From: Sphingopyxis sp. KK2
GTDB lineage: Bacteria > Pseudomonadota > Alphaproteobacteria > Sphingomonadales > Sphingomonadaceae
Length of the DNA stretch: 35,231 bases
Direction of reading: 5' to 3'
NCBI RefSeq assembly: GCF_001990265.1
Contig: NZ_LYVN01000027.1
Coordinates: 1-35,231 of the forward strand
Shown: in pieces, positions 24,378 to 32,643 of the stretch
Position numbering within the stretch: position 1 is the stretch's first letter
Layout of the letters: every line of letters begins with the position of its first letter
Program-made: the position numbers and the translations under genes
Notes under the pieces: generated by a model
Told to the model about the DNA's origin: nothing
Seen by the model: only the letters and a program-made list of their open reading frames with translations
Databases searched by the model: none

Positions 24378-25951
24378 AACACGCCCGCTTTTTGGCCCTG
24401 TCGCTGCTCGCCACCGCCGCCATGCCGGCGTGGGCCGAGCCGCCCAAGAATCTTGCCGCCGATGTCGAGGCGCTGCGCAAGGAAATCGGCGCGACCGGCG
24501 TGTCGATCGCGATCGTCGAGGACGGCAAGACGACGCTGTCGCGTGGCTGGGGCGAGCGCAAGCTCGGCGAAAGCGGGAAGGTCGATAGCCAGACGATCTT
24601 CCAGACCGGGTCGACCGGCAAGGCGATGACCGCCGCCGCGCTCGCGATCCTCGTCGACGAAGGCAAGATCGCGTGGGACGATCCGGTGATCAAGCATATG
24701 CCATGGTTCCGCATGTATGATCCGTGGGTCACGCGCGAAATCACGATCCGCGACCTGCTCGTCCACCGCAGCGGGCTGGGACTGGGGCAGGGCGACCTGA
24801 TGTTCGTGCCGCGCACCAATCTGACGCGCAAGCAGACGGTCGAGCATGTCGCCTATCTCAAGCCCAGGACGAGTTTCCGCTCGGCCTATGCCTATGACAA
24901 TATTCTTTACGCTGTCGCCGGCCAGCTGATCGAGGAAGTGACGGGCAAGACCTGGGAAGTATTCATGCGTGATCGCGTGCTGCGTCCCGGCGGGATGAAC
25001 AATGCGACGAGCGACAGCGAGGATCGCTTCCGTATCGCCAACCGCAGCTGGCCGCACGCTCGGCTGAACGGGCCGCTGCGCGGGCTCGGCGACCAGCAGG
25101 CGCTGAACGAGCGCGACGAGCTGGGGCGCAACGGCGCGCCGGCGGGTGGGCTGGCCTTGAGCGCCGACGACATGGCGGCGTGGCTCAAGATCCAGCTCGC
25201 GCATGGCGCGCTACCGAACGGCAAATATCTGTTCAGCGAGGCGCAGGCCGCCGAGATGTGGAAGCCGGTGACGCCGATGCCGATCACCCAGCTTCCCGAG
25301 CAGCTCAAGGCCGCGCAGCCGATGCAACAGGCCTATGCGCTCGGCTGGCAGGTGCAGGATTATCGCGGTCACCGCATCATCTCGCACGGCGGCGGGGTGT
25401 TCGGGTCGATCACGCGGGTCGTGATGATCCCCGACAAGAATGTCGGCTTCGCGATCATGATGAACAATGAAGAGAGCGGCATGCTGCTCGGGCTGACGTA
25501 CAAGCTGCTCGACCATTATCTTGAGGCACCCGACGAGGGTTGGACGACGAAATGGCAGGATTGGTACAAGCAGCGGCTCGCCGGGGGCGTCGAATATCTG
25601 AAGCAGGCGCAGGCGGCGCCCGCGAAGGTCGGCCCGTCGCTCGACCCCGCGCGCTATGCCGGGCGCTACCGCGATCCCTGGTATGGCGACATCGTCGTCG
25701 CCAACGGCGACAAGGGGCTGACGATCGACTTCACCTCGACCCCGCGTATGGTCGGGCGGCTGAAGCATTGGCAGTATGACAGCTTCGTCACCGAATATGA
25801 CGACCCCGCGATCGAGCCCGCCTATGTGACCTTCGCGCTCGACGCCGACGGCAAGGTCACCGGCGTGACGATGAAGGCGGTGAGCAAGATCGCCGATTTT
25901 AGCTGGGACTATCACGACCTCGACCTGAAGCCGGTGGAGGAGAAGAAGTGA
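24374..25951 (+). CDS. Exported beta-lactamase-family serine hydrolase
   Basis: This 525-residue protein has a signal peptide (residues 1-21, AWA-E cleavage). The catalytic motifs are STGK (S80, K83), YDN (Y174-N176) and HGG (338-340). The C-terminal region (about 420-515) resembles the lipocalin-like/DUF3471 tail found in many class C-type hydrolases and contains the ARYAGRYRDPWYG segment. It has no membrane helices, so it should be soluble in the periplasm, unlike the 15745 paralog. It overlaps the transporter gene by ATGA and the next dipeptidase by GTGA. The substrate is unproven; D-peptides are the contextual guess. Confidence 0.88.
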   Translation: MKHARFLALSLLATAAMPAWAEPPKNLAADVEALRKEIGATGVSIAIVEDGKTTLSRGWGERKLGESGKVDSQTIFQTGSTGKAMTAAALAILVDEGKIAWDDPVIKHMPWFRMYDPWVTREITIRDLLVHRSGLGLGQGDLMFVPRTNLTRKQTVEHVAYLKPRTSFRSAYAYDNILYAVAGQLIEEVTGKTWEVFMRDRVLRPGGMNNATSDSEDRFRIANRSWPHARLNGPLRGLGDQQALNERDELGRNGAPAGGLALSADDMAAWLKIQLAHGALPNGKYLFSEAQAAEMWKPVTPMPITQLPEQLKAAQPMQQAYALGWQVQDYRGHRIISHGGGVFGSITRVVMIPDKNVGFAIMMNNEESGMLLGLTYKLLDHYLEAPDEGWTTKWQDWYKQRLAGGVEYLKQAQAAPAKVGPSLDPARYAGRYRDPWYGDIVVANGDKGLTIDFTSTPRMVGRLKHWQYDSFVTEYDDPAIEPAYVTFALDADGKVTGVTMKAVSKIADFSWDYHDLDLKPVEEKK

Positions 25952-27126
25952 GGCGTATCGCGATCCTGCTCGCGGCCACTGCGCTCGCAGGCTGTTCGGG
26001 CGGCGGCGACAAGCCGAAAGCGCCCGAAGCGCCGCTGCACAGCCGCATGCTCGTGCTCGACACGCATCTCGACACCCCGCTCCATTTCGAGCGGGCCGGG
26101 TGGAATTTCGGCGACCGTCACAGCCTCGCCGACGATATGGCGCAGCTCGACATCCCGCGGATGAAGGACGGCAATCTCGATGGCGGTTTCTTTGCCATCT
26201 ATACCGATCAGGGCCCGCTCGATGCCAAGGGCTATGCCGATGCGCTGGCCTTTGCGCGAAAGCGATCGGACCTGATCGACAAGACCATCGCGGCGAATGC
26301 GGGCACGATCGCGTCGGCGCTGACTGCGGCCGACGCGCTGCGGCTGAACAAGGACGGCAAGCTGATCGCGTTCAAGTCGATCGAGAACAGCTATCCGCTC
26401 GGCGAAGACCTGTCGCTGCTCAAGGAATTCCACGACAAGGGTGTCCGCCTCGCGGGGCCGGTGCATTCGAAGGACAATCAGTTCGCCGACAGCGCAACGG
26501 GCGAGGGGCGCTGGAAGGGGCTGAGTCCGCTCGGCAAGCAATGGGTGGCCGAGATGAACCGGCTCGGCATCGTCATCGACGCGAGCCATGCGTCGGATGC
26601 GGCGTTCGACCAGTTGCTCGCGCTGTCGAAATATCCGATCCTGCTGTCGCACTCGAGCCTGCGCTCGACCTTCGATCACCCGCGCAACCTCGACGAGGGG
26701 CGGCTGAAGGCGCTCGCGGCAAAGGGCGGGGCGATGTGCATCTCGACCATCTTCATGTCGCCGATGAACATGTCGCCCGCACGCGCCGCGCTGTTCGGCC
26801 AATATGAGCGGATCGGCCAGCTCTCGGCCGCCGACCAGGCCGATCTCAACCGCAAATGGCGCGAACTCGACAAGAGCGAGACGCTGTGGGCCGCCGATTT
26901 CGACGCCTATATGAAGATGCTACTGCGCGCGATCGAGGTCGGCGGGGTCGATCATATCTGCTTCGGCGCCGACTGGGACGGCGGCGGCGGGCTGCCGGGG
27001 ATCGAGGATATTTCGGCGCTGCCCAAGGTCACCGAACGGTTGAAGGCGGCAGGCTATTCGGACGCCGACATCGAAAAGATGTGGAGCGGCAATATCTTGC
27101 GCGTGCTGGCGGCGCAGGGGAAATAA
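25948..27126 (+). CDS. M19 membrane dipeptidase, lipoprotein
   Basis: This 392-residue zinc dipeptidase has a lipobox LAGC (lipidated C16). The full binuclear metal set is visible: H40-x-D42 (LDTHLD), E146 (KSIENS), H214 (DASHAS), H235 (LSHSS) and D343 (GADWDG). Family M19 enzymes hydrolyse a wide range of dipeptides, including those with C-terminal D-residues, which suits a D-peptide pathway. It starts with GTG, overlapping the preceding stop (GTGA), with GGAGGAG just upstream as RBS. The lipid anchor would hold it on the periplasmic side of a membrane near the other exported hydrolases. It differs from the M19-like protein at 18815, which lacks the HxD ligands. Confidence 0.93.
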   Translation: MRRIAILLAATALAGCSGGGDKPKAPEAPLHSRMLVLDTHLDTPLHFERAGWNFGDRHSLADDMAQLDIPRMKDGNLDGGFFAIYTDQGPLDAKGYADALAFARKRSDLIDKTIAANAGTIASALTAADALRLNKDGKLIAFKSIENSYPLGEDLSLLKEFHDKGVRLAGPVHSKDNQFADSATGEGRWKGLSPLGKQWVAEMNRLGIVIDASHASDAAFDQLLALSKYPILLSHSSLRSTFDHPRNLDEGRLKALAAKGGAMCISTIFMSPMNMSPARAALFGQYERIGQLSAADQADLNRKWRELDKSETLWAADFDAYMKMLLRAIEVGGVDHICFGADWDGGGGLPGIEDISALPKVTERLKAAGYSDADIEKMWSGNILRVLAAQGK

Positions 27127-27166
27127 GACCTGTTGTCCGGCTGTATTTGCGCATAGCAGGCCCCTC

Positions 27167-28306
27167 ATGACCGCCGCCGTCGATCCCTTTTTCGCCATCT
27201 CGATCAGCCGCCTCGCGCATCAGATGAAGGCGGCGGGCGAACCCGTCATCCATATGGAGTTCGGCCAGCCGTCGACCGGCGCGCCCGCCGCCGCGGTGGC
27301 GCGCGCGCAGGCGGTGCTGGCCGAGGACGGCATGGGCTATTGGGAGAGTCCGGCGCTCAAGCAGCGGATCGCGCGCTATTACCACGACACGCATGGCGTC
27401 GCGGTCGATGCCGAGCAGGTGATCCTGACCTGCGGCGCCTCGCCCGCCTTCGTCCTCGCGCTGACCTGTGCCTTCGCGCCCGGCGCCCGCGTTGCGCTCG
27501 CGCGGCCGGGCTATGTCGCCTATCGCAACACGCTTCGCGCCTTGCACATGGTGCCCGTCGAGATCGGCTGCGGCGAGGCCGAGCGTTTTCAGCTGACCGC
27601 TGCGGCGGTCGCGGCGCTCGATCCCGCGCCCGACGGGCTGATCGTCGCCAGCCCCGCCAATCCGACCGGGACGGTGATCGAGGCGGCGGAAATGGCCGCG
27701 ATCGCCGAGGTCTGTCGGCGGCGGAACATCCGCATCATCTCCGACGAAATCTATCACGGCCTCTCCTATGTCGGGCCGGTACCGTCGATGCTGCAGGAGG
27801 CGGCGGACGCCTTCATCGTCAACAGCTTCTCCAAATATTACAGCATGGCGGGCTGGCGGCTCGGCTGGCTGGTGGTGCCGCCCGACCAGATCGACGCGGC
27901 GCGGGCGCGGATGGGCAATCTGTTCCTGACGCCGCCGAGCCTGGCGCAGCATGCGGGCCTCGTCGCGTTCGACGAAAGAGACGAACTCGAGGGCCATCTC
28001 GCCACCTATCGCCGCAACCGCGAACTGCTGCTGGAGCGATTGCCCACGATGGGGCTGCGGCGGATCGCGCCGCCCGACGGCGCCTTCTATATCTATGCCG
28101 ATATCGGGCACCTGACCGACGACAGCATCGGCTTTTGCCGGCAATTGCTCGTCGACACCGCGGTCGCGACCGCACCGGGCGTCGATTTCGACCCGGTCGA
28201 CGGATCACGCTTCATGCGATTGAGCTTTGCGGTCTCGACCGCCGAGGTCGAAGAGGCGTGCCGCCGCATGGCCCCCTGGTTCGAGAATTACGCGCAGGCG
28301 CCGTAG
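27167..28306 (+). CDS. Class I/II PLP-dependent aminotransferase
   Basis: This 379-residue fold-type I enzyme is cytosolic. Key PLP residues are N165 (SPANPTG), D193 and Y196 (SDEIYHG), K223 (NSFSKYYSMAGWR), the lysine that forms the Schiff base, and R231. A C-terminal Arg near 355 (RFMRLSFA) would bind the substrate carboxylate. It transfers an amino group between an L-amino acid and a 2-oxoacid; the specific pair cannot be told. It follows the dipeptidase by 40 nt on the same strand and could dispose of amino acids released by the cluster, giving or consuming glutamate. It may equally be an independent housekeeping gene. No strong RBS is evident (AGCAGG). Confidence 0.9.
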   Translation: MTAAVDPFFAISISRLAHQMKAAGEPVIHMEFGQPSTGAPAAAVARAQAVLAEDGMGYWESPALKQRIARYYHDTHGVAVDAEQVILTCGASPAFVLALTCAFAPGARVALARPGYVAYRNTLRALHMVPVEIGCGEAERFQLTAAAVAALDPAPDGLIVASPANPTGTVIEAAEMAAIAEVCRRRNIRIISDEIYHGLSYVGPVPSMLQEAADAFIVNSFSKYYSMAGWRLGWLVVPPDQIDAARARMGNLFLTPPSLAQHAGLVAFDERDELEGHLATYRRNRELLLERLPTMGLRRIAPPDGAFYIYADIGHLTDDSIGFCRQLLVDTAVATAPGVDFDPVDGSRFMRLSFAVSTAEVEEACRRMAPWFENYAQAP

Positions 28307-28390
28307 CGGCATCGGCACCCCAAGAATTTCTATTCCGTATCGGCCCGGCCGCCGCTTGCCTCGCTTTCGCCCGCGTGCAAGGGACAGCCT

Positions 28391-28406
28391 CGCATAAACC
28401 TATGCG
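28391..28406 (+). other. Small hairpin just before the reductase RBS
   Basis: CGCATA (28391-28396) pairs with TATGCG (28401-28406) around a 4-nt loop, ending next to the GGGAGAG ribosome-binding site of the gene at 28421. It could influence initiation or mRNA stability; this is a structural observation only. Confidence 0.3.
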
Positions 28407-28420
28407 GGAGAGATTTGGCG

Positions 28421-29644
28421 ATGCGGTTCGACGTGGTGATCGTGGGGGCAGGGCATGGCGGCGCGCAGGTCGCGGTGGCGCTGCGCACGCAGAAGTTCGA
28501 AGGCAGCATCGCGATCATCGGCGACGAGCCCGAACTTCCCTATGAACGCCCGCCGCTGTCGAAGGAATACTTCGCGGGCGAAAAGGAATTCGAACGCATC
28601 CAGATCCGCCCCGCCAAATATTGGGACGAGCGCGAGGTGACGATGCTGCTGAACAAGCGCGTCGTTTCGGTCGATCCCGCCGCGCACAATGTCACCACCG
28701 ATAGCGGCGAAACGATCGGCTATAGCAAGCTCGTCTGGGCGACCGGCGGCTCCCCGCGGATGCTGCCGATCCCGGGCGGGAACCTGCCTGGCGTGCAGGG
28801 CGTGCGCACGCGCGCCGATGCCGACGCGATGAAGGCGGCGTCGGAGAGCGCGAAGCAGATCGTCGTCATCGGCGGCGGCTATATCGGGCTCGAGGCCGCG
28901 GCGGTGCTGCGCAAGGCGGGCAAGCCCGTCATCCTGCTCGAAGCGCTCGACCGCGTGCTTGCGCGCGTTGCGGGCGAGGAACTGTCGCGCTTTTACGAAA
29001 AGGAGCATCGCGACCATGGCGTCGACCTGCGCCTCGGCGTGCAGGTCGCGGCGATCGAGGGCGAGGATCGCGCCACGGGCGTCCGCCTCGGCACCGGTGA
29101 GGTCATTCCTGCCGACCTGATCATCGTCGGGATCGGGATCGTTCCGGCGGTCGAACCCCTCGTCGCAGCGGGTGCGCATGGCGGCAATGGCGTGCTCGTC
29201 GATCATCATTGCAAGACCAATCTCGCCGACATCTATGCGATCGGCGACTGCGCCGCGCATGAGAATGATTTCGCCGAGGGCGCGGTGATCCGGCTGGAAT
29301 CGGTGCAAAATGCCAATGACCAGGCCAATGTCGTCGCCAAGGGGATTTGCGGCGACGAGGCGCGCTATCATGCCATCCCCTGGTTCTGGTCGAACCAATA
29401 TGATTTGAAGCTCCAGACGGCGGGCCTGTCGACCGGTCACGACCAGACGGTGCTGCGCGGCGATGTGGCCAGTCGCAGCTTTTCGGTCGTCTATCTGCGT
29501 GGCGGCAAGGTGATCGCGCTCGATTGCGTCAACGCCACCAAGGATTATGTCCAGGGTCGCATGCTGGTGACCGCAGGGCTGGAGGCGACGGCGGAGCAAC
29601 TGGCCGATGTCGAAACGCCGCTGAAGAGCCTGCTGCCGAGTTGA
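28421..29644 (+). CDS. Ferredoxin-reductase-type FAD/NAD(P) oxidoreductase
   Basis: This 407-residue flavoprotein is of the pyridine nucleotide-disulfide oxidoreductase family, without redox-active cysteine pair. The FAD motif GAGHGG is at residues 9-14, a second Rossmann motif [11 protein letters not shown] is near 150, and IYAIGDCA near 272 contacts FAD. The C-terminal domain resembles that of ferredoxin reductases feeding Rieske oxygenases or P450s. WATGGSPR near 109 is also typical. It would transfer electrons from NAD(P)H to a [2Fe-2S] ferredoxin, but none is encoded in this window. I took the ATG at 28421; an upstream TTG is in frame and two codons longer. It converges with the DUF4126 gene, 7 nt apart at their stops. 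Confidence 0.92.
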   Translation: MRFDVVIVGAGHGGAQVAVALRTQKFEGSIAIIGDEPELPYERPPLSKEYFAGEKEFERIQIRPAKYWDEREVTMLLNKRVVSVDPAAHNVTTDSGETIGYSKLVWATGGSPRMLPIPGGNLPGVQGVRTRADADAMKAASESAKQIVVIGGGYIGLEAAAVLRKAGKPVILLEALDRVLARVAGEELSRFYEKEHRDHGVDLRLGVQVAAIEGEDRATGVRLGTGEVIPADLIIVGIGIVPAVEPLVAAGAHGGNGVLVDHHCKTNLADIYAIGDCAAHENDFAEGAVIRLESVQNANDQANVVAKGICGDEARYHAIPWFWSNQYDLKLQTAGLSTGHDQTVLRGDVASRSFSVVYLRGGKVIALDCVNATKDYVQGRMLVTAGLEATAEQLADVETPLKSLLPS

Positions 29645-29651
29645 ACGAAGC

Positions 29652-30287
29652 TTAGGGACCGGGCGGCAGCGCTCCAGCCTCGGGCGCATCGCCCAGTGCT
29701 CGCTTCAGCGTCGCCTTGATGTTGCGGAGCAGTCGCCGCAGCGCGATGATCACGATCACCGCCGCGACCAGCAGCAGGATCGCGATGACGATCGCGATCG
29801 GCGGATAGGCGATCGCGAGCGCCAGCAGCCCTGTGGTCGCGACATCCTCGCCGGTCGACACCGCGACATTGCTGAACGGTTCGGGGCTGACGTTGACCAC
29901 CGCGCGGGTCGACGCCTTGGCGCCGTGGCTGAGCAGGGCGCCGCCGCCGCCGAGCAGGAAGGCGATCACCTGCCACGCCGGGTCCGCGCTGTCGACGAGC
30001 GCGAGCGCGAGCAGCGCGCCGCCAAGCGGGCGAATGACACTGTGCACCGCGTCCCACGCCGAGTCGATCCAAGCGACCTTGTCGGCGAGGAATTCGGCGA
30101 TGGTGCCCACCAACGCGACCCCGAGCACCCATGGATTGGCCAGAATCTGAAGCGATTGCAGATGGTCGGGCAGCGGCAGCCAGCCGAAATGCATCGCGAT
30201 ACCGGTGGCGAGGATCGTCAGGTAGAGCCGCCAGCCGGCGAGCAGGCTGAGGCTGCCCGCGACACCCAAGATCTCGACGATGCCCAT
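29652..30287 (-). CDS. DUF4126 membrane protein
   Basis: This 211-residue integral membrane protein has five or six hydrophobic segments. The N-terminal region (GIVEILGVAGSLSLLAGWRLYLT) and the GTIAEFLADKVAWIDSAWD segment match DUF4126. The family has no assigned function. A loop with LSHGAKASTRAVVNVSPEPFSN precedes the last helices, and the C-terminus is basic (LRRLLRNIKATLKR) and likely cytoplasmic. The start at 30287 has GGGAG upstream; the longer in-frame extension adds a Cys/Arg-rich stretch that does not look genuine. It is divergent from the NUDIX gene. Confidence 0.85.
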   Translation of the reverse strand: MGIVEILGVAGSLSLLAGWRLYLTILATGIAMHFGWLPLPDHLQSLQILANPWVLGVALVGTIAEFLADKVAWIDSAWDAVHSVIRPLGGALLALALVDSADPAWQVIAFLLGGGGALLSHGAKASTRAVVNVSPEPFSNVAVSTGEDVATTGLLALAIAYPPIAIVIAILLLVAAVIVIIALRRLLRNIKATLKRALGDAPEAGALPPGP

Positions 30288-30379
30288 GGCCAATCTCCCG
30301 TCGATGCATCTTGCACGCGCGCCGAAGCATCGGCAATGCCGGATGACAAGCAGGACGGAGAGGATTATCGCCGGTGATA

Positions 30380-31156
30380 ATGAGCGATGCAAACAAACTG
30401 CCCGACGGCGCGATTCCCGCGGCCACCCTGGTCATCATGCGGCCTGCGGACGGCGGAGGCCCCGCCGAGATCCTGATGGTCAAGCGCGCGGCCAACATGG
30501 CCTTTGCGGCGGGTGCGATGGTCTTTCCCGGCGGGCGGGTCGACCCCGACGATTATCTGGTCGCGCAAGGCCACGGCTATGGTGCGATGGATCCCGACGG
30601 TGCGGGACGTGTCGCGGCGCTGCGCGAGACGCTGGAGGAAACCGGACTGGCGGTGGGCTGGCCGGGACTGGCCGAAGAGGATGTCGCGGCGGTGCGGCAG
30701 GCGCTGCTTGCCGAGCGGCTGCTCTCGGAGATCTTGGCCGAGCGCGGCGAACGGCTCGAGCTCGACGCGCTGGTGCCGTTTGCGCGCTGGTGCCCCAATT
30801 TCAAGGAAGCGCGGACCTTCGACACGCGCTTCTTCGCGGTCGAGGCCCCGGCGCACAGCCATGAATTGACGGTCGAAGAGGCCGAGCACAGCCATATCTT
30901 CTGGGCCAGCGCGGCCGAGACGCTGGCCATGGCGGATCGCGGCGAGGTGTCGATCATCTTCCCGACCCGGCGCAACCTCGAAAAGCTCGCGCAGGCTGAT
31001 GATTTCACCGCGTTTTCGGCCCATGCTGCCGCGCACCCGGTCGAGCTGGTGACCCCATGGATCGAGGACCGCGAGGGGGAGGCGCATCTCTGCATCCCCG
31101 GACATCTGGGCTATCCCGTGACCAGCGAGCCTTTCGAACGCGTCAGACGTGGTTAA
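30380..31156 (+). CDS. NUDIX hydrolase, NUDT19-like
   Basis: This 258-residue cytosolic NUDIX protein has a split Nudix box. GGRV at 51-54 and RETLEETG at 82-89 are separated by an insertion of about 27 residues, as found in the NUDT19/RP2p subgroup, rather than the compact 23-residue box. That subgroup includes CoA-diphosphate hydrolases, so a CoA-ester or CoA substrate is possible but not shown. The glutamates binding Mg2+ (E83, E86, E87) are present. I prefer the ATG at 30380; a GTG two codons upstream is an alternative. It stands alone, divergent from DUF4126, with an independent small-protein gene after it. Confidence 0.9.
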   Translation: MSDANKLPDGAIPAATLVIMRPADGGGPAEILMVKRAANMAFAAGAMVFPGGRVDPDDYLVAQGHGYGAMDPDGAGRVAALRETLEETGLAVGWPGLAEEDVAAVRQALLAERLLSEILAERGERLELDALVPFARWCPNFKEARTFDTRFFAVEAPAHSHELTVEEAEHSHIFWASAAETLAMADRGEVSIIFPTRRNLEKLAQADDFTAFSAHAAAHPVELVTPWIEDREGEAHLCIPGHLGYPVTSEPFERVRRG

Positions 31157-31208
31157 GCGAACCGGTTCCGCCCGACTTTCCCTCTATTTAGCAAAATCCT
31201 AAGAAATG

Positions 31209-31237
31209 TTGCAGTACGGCAAAACGCCTTGCAATAT
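31209..31237 (+). promoter_or_regulatory. Probable promoter of the small exported protein gene
   Basis: TTGCAG (31209-31214), 17 nt, then CAATAT (31232-31237) form a sigma-70-like promoter about 100 nt upstream of the start at 31337. The local sequence is AT-richer than the genome average. The resulting 5' leader of about 90 nt contains no recognised riboswitch. Confidence 0.45.
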
Positions 31238-31336
31238 CTGGCCATGGTGCATAGAAGGTCAGGGCGGAACCGAGTTCGGGGAGTGATTCTCAGGCTCGAT
31301 TCGAGAAGATCAAAATTCCAGTGGATGGAGAAAACG

Positions 31337-31585
31337 ATGAACTTCCTCAAGAAAGCAGCGATCTCCCTCGCCGCGACTTCGATGATTGCCGCACCGGTTG
31401 CCGCTTCGGCCGCGCCCGCCATGTCGTCGGTGTCGTTCAGCGATGTCAGCGCCGTTTCGTCCGTCGACGGGCAGAGCGAGCTGGAAGGCAGCAGCTGGAT
31501 CATCGCGCTCCTCGCGCTGGCAGCCATCATCGGCGGCATCGTCATTGCCGCTGGCAACAACAGCGACACCCCGACCAGCCCGTAA
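31337..31585 (+). CDS. Small exported single-span membrane protein
   Basis: This 82-residue protein has a signal peptide (MNFLKK basic start, hydrophobic core, ASA-A cleavage near residue 25), a Ser-rich mature segment with SVSFSDVSAV, and one hydrophobic span (about 54-72) followed by a short polar tail ending in TPTSP. GGAG lies 6 nt before the ATG; an ATG 12 nt upstream is in frame but lacks this RBS. Similar 80-100 residue proteins occur often in sphingomonads, but I know of no function. Its own promoter and a strong terminator suggest a monocistronic, possibly highly expressed gene. Confidence 0.8.
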   Translation: MNFLKKAAISLAATSMIAAPVAASAAPAMSSVSFSDVSAVSSVDGQSELEGSSWIIALLALAAIIGGIVIAAGNNSDTPTSP

Positions 31586-31611
31586 TCGGTTCGGTCCTAC
31601 CAAGCTTCAAG

Positions 31612-31639
31612 GGGCTCCGAGTTTCGCTCGGGGCCTTTT
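31612..31639 (+). terminator. Intrinsic terminator
   Basis: GGGCTCCGAG (31612-31621) pairs with CTCGGGGCCT (31627-31636), with two G-U wobbles and a 5-nt TTTCG loop, followed by TTTT (31636-31639). It lies 27 nt after the stop of the small exported protein gene. This is the clearest rho-independent terminator in the window. Confidence 0.85.
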
Positions 31640-31698
31640 GTGCGTCTGGGGAACGGGTGTGCGATCGCGGCGCTATGCCGAATGGGGCTCAAGCCTAA

Positions 31699-32556
31699 TC
31701 AGAGCGTAATGCGCCGGTTTGCGCGCGATCGCGCCAGCGGGATCGCCTGGCGCACGCTTTCGGTGGCGCCGGGATCGACCGGGACGACCACCAGCCGGAA
31801 GCCGCCGGGCGCGGGATCGCCGGGCATCGCCTCGCCCAATATCTCGCCCCACGGCGCGACCGCCAGGCTGTGGCCATAGGTCGTTCGCCCGTCTTCATGC
31901 GTGCCGGCCTGCGCTGCGGCGAGGACATGGCATCCGGTCTCGATCGCGCGCGCGCGCATCAGCACATGCCAATGCGCGGCGCCGGTCGAGGCGGTGAAGG
32001 CGGCGGGAATCGCGATCAGCGTCGCGCCGCGATCGACCAGCGCGCGATAGAGTTCCGGGAACCGCAGGTCGTAACAGACGCTAAGGCCCAGCAAGCCGAC
32101 GGGGGTCTCGACGACCGCCAGCGACTCGCCGCCGGCATAGCTCGACGATTCGCTCCAACTCTCGCCCGAGGGCAGCGACACGTCGAACATATGGATCTTG
32201 TCATAGGCCGCGGCGACCGCGCCGTCGGCGGCGATGACATGGCTGCGGTTGACCCGGCGCGAACCGTCGTCGGCAAGGAAGGGCGCCGATCCGCTGTGTA
32301 TCCATATCCGGTGGTCCCGTGCCATCGCCTGCAGCGCGGGCAGCCAGCCGCTGTCGCGCTCGCGCGCGATATGGGCGCCCGAGCGGGCGCGGTCGCGATC
32401 GAGCAGGACCGACATTTCGGGGAAAAAGGCCATGGCGGCGCCGGCTTGGGCCGCAGCGGCGAGCGCGCGGTCCATCACTTGCAGATTGGCGTCGGGGTCG
32501 ATGCCGCTCGTCATCTCGACAAGCGCGATCATCGGCGGGGCAGGGGCTTCGGTCAT
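31699..32556 (-). CDS. Carbon-nitrogen hydrolase, Nit1/Nit2 type
   Basis: This 285-residue nitrilase-superfamily amidase has the catalytic triad E47 (FFPEMS), K120 (YDKIHMFDV) and C161 (VCYDLRFPELYR). The KIHMFDV and DLRFPELYR motifs are typical of the Nit branch (deaminated glutathione amidase or omega-amidase), so it may repair deaminated glutathione or hydrolyse 2-oxoglutaramate-like amides; sequence alone does not decide. I took the ATG at 32556; an upstream TTG is in frame. The gene is divergent from the M16 peptidase, with 87 nt between starts, which probably holds both promoters, though I see no strong consensus. Confidence 0.92.
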   Translation of the reverse strand: MTEAPAPPMIALVEMTSGIDPDANLQVMDRALAAAAQAGAAMAFFPEMSVLLDRDRARSGAHIARERDSGWLPALQAMARDHRIWIHSGSAPFLADDGSRRVNRSHVIAADGAVAAAYDKIHMFDVSLPSGESWSESSSYAGGESLAVVETPVGLLGLSVCYDLRFPELYRALVDRGATLIAIPAAFTASTGAAHWHVLMRARAIETGCHVLAAAQAGTHEDGRTTYGHSLAVAPWGEILGEAMPGDPAPGGFRLVVVPVDPGATESVRQAIPLARSRANRRITL

Positions 32557-32643
32557 GCGCAAGGGCTAGGCAGATGTGGTGAAGAGGGCAAGCATCGCGA
32601 CAGTTCAGTGGCGAGCAAGGTTCGGACGCGATAAGGTGGGACA

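Noticed and set aside
15745..27126. A microcystin-degradation (mlr) gene cluster
   Set aside because: Sphingomonads can carry mlr genes and MlrB is a beta-lactamase-fold hydrolase acting on a D-Glu-containing peptide. However, no MlrA CAAX-type protease, MlrC metallopeptidase or MlrD transporter is present, and DgcA/DgcN point to D-Glu catabolism.
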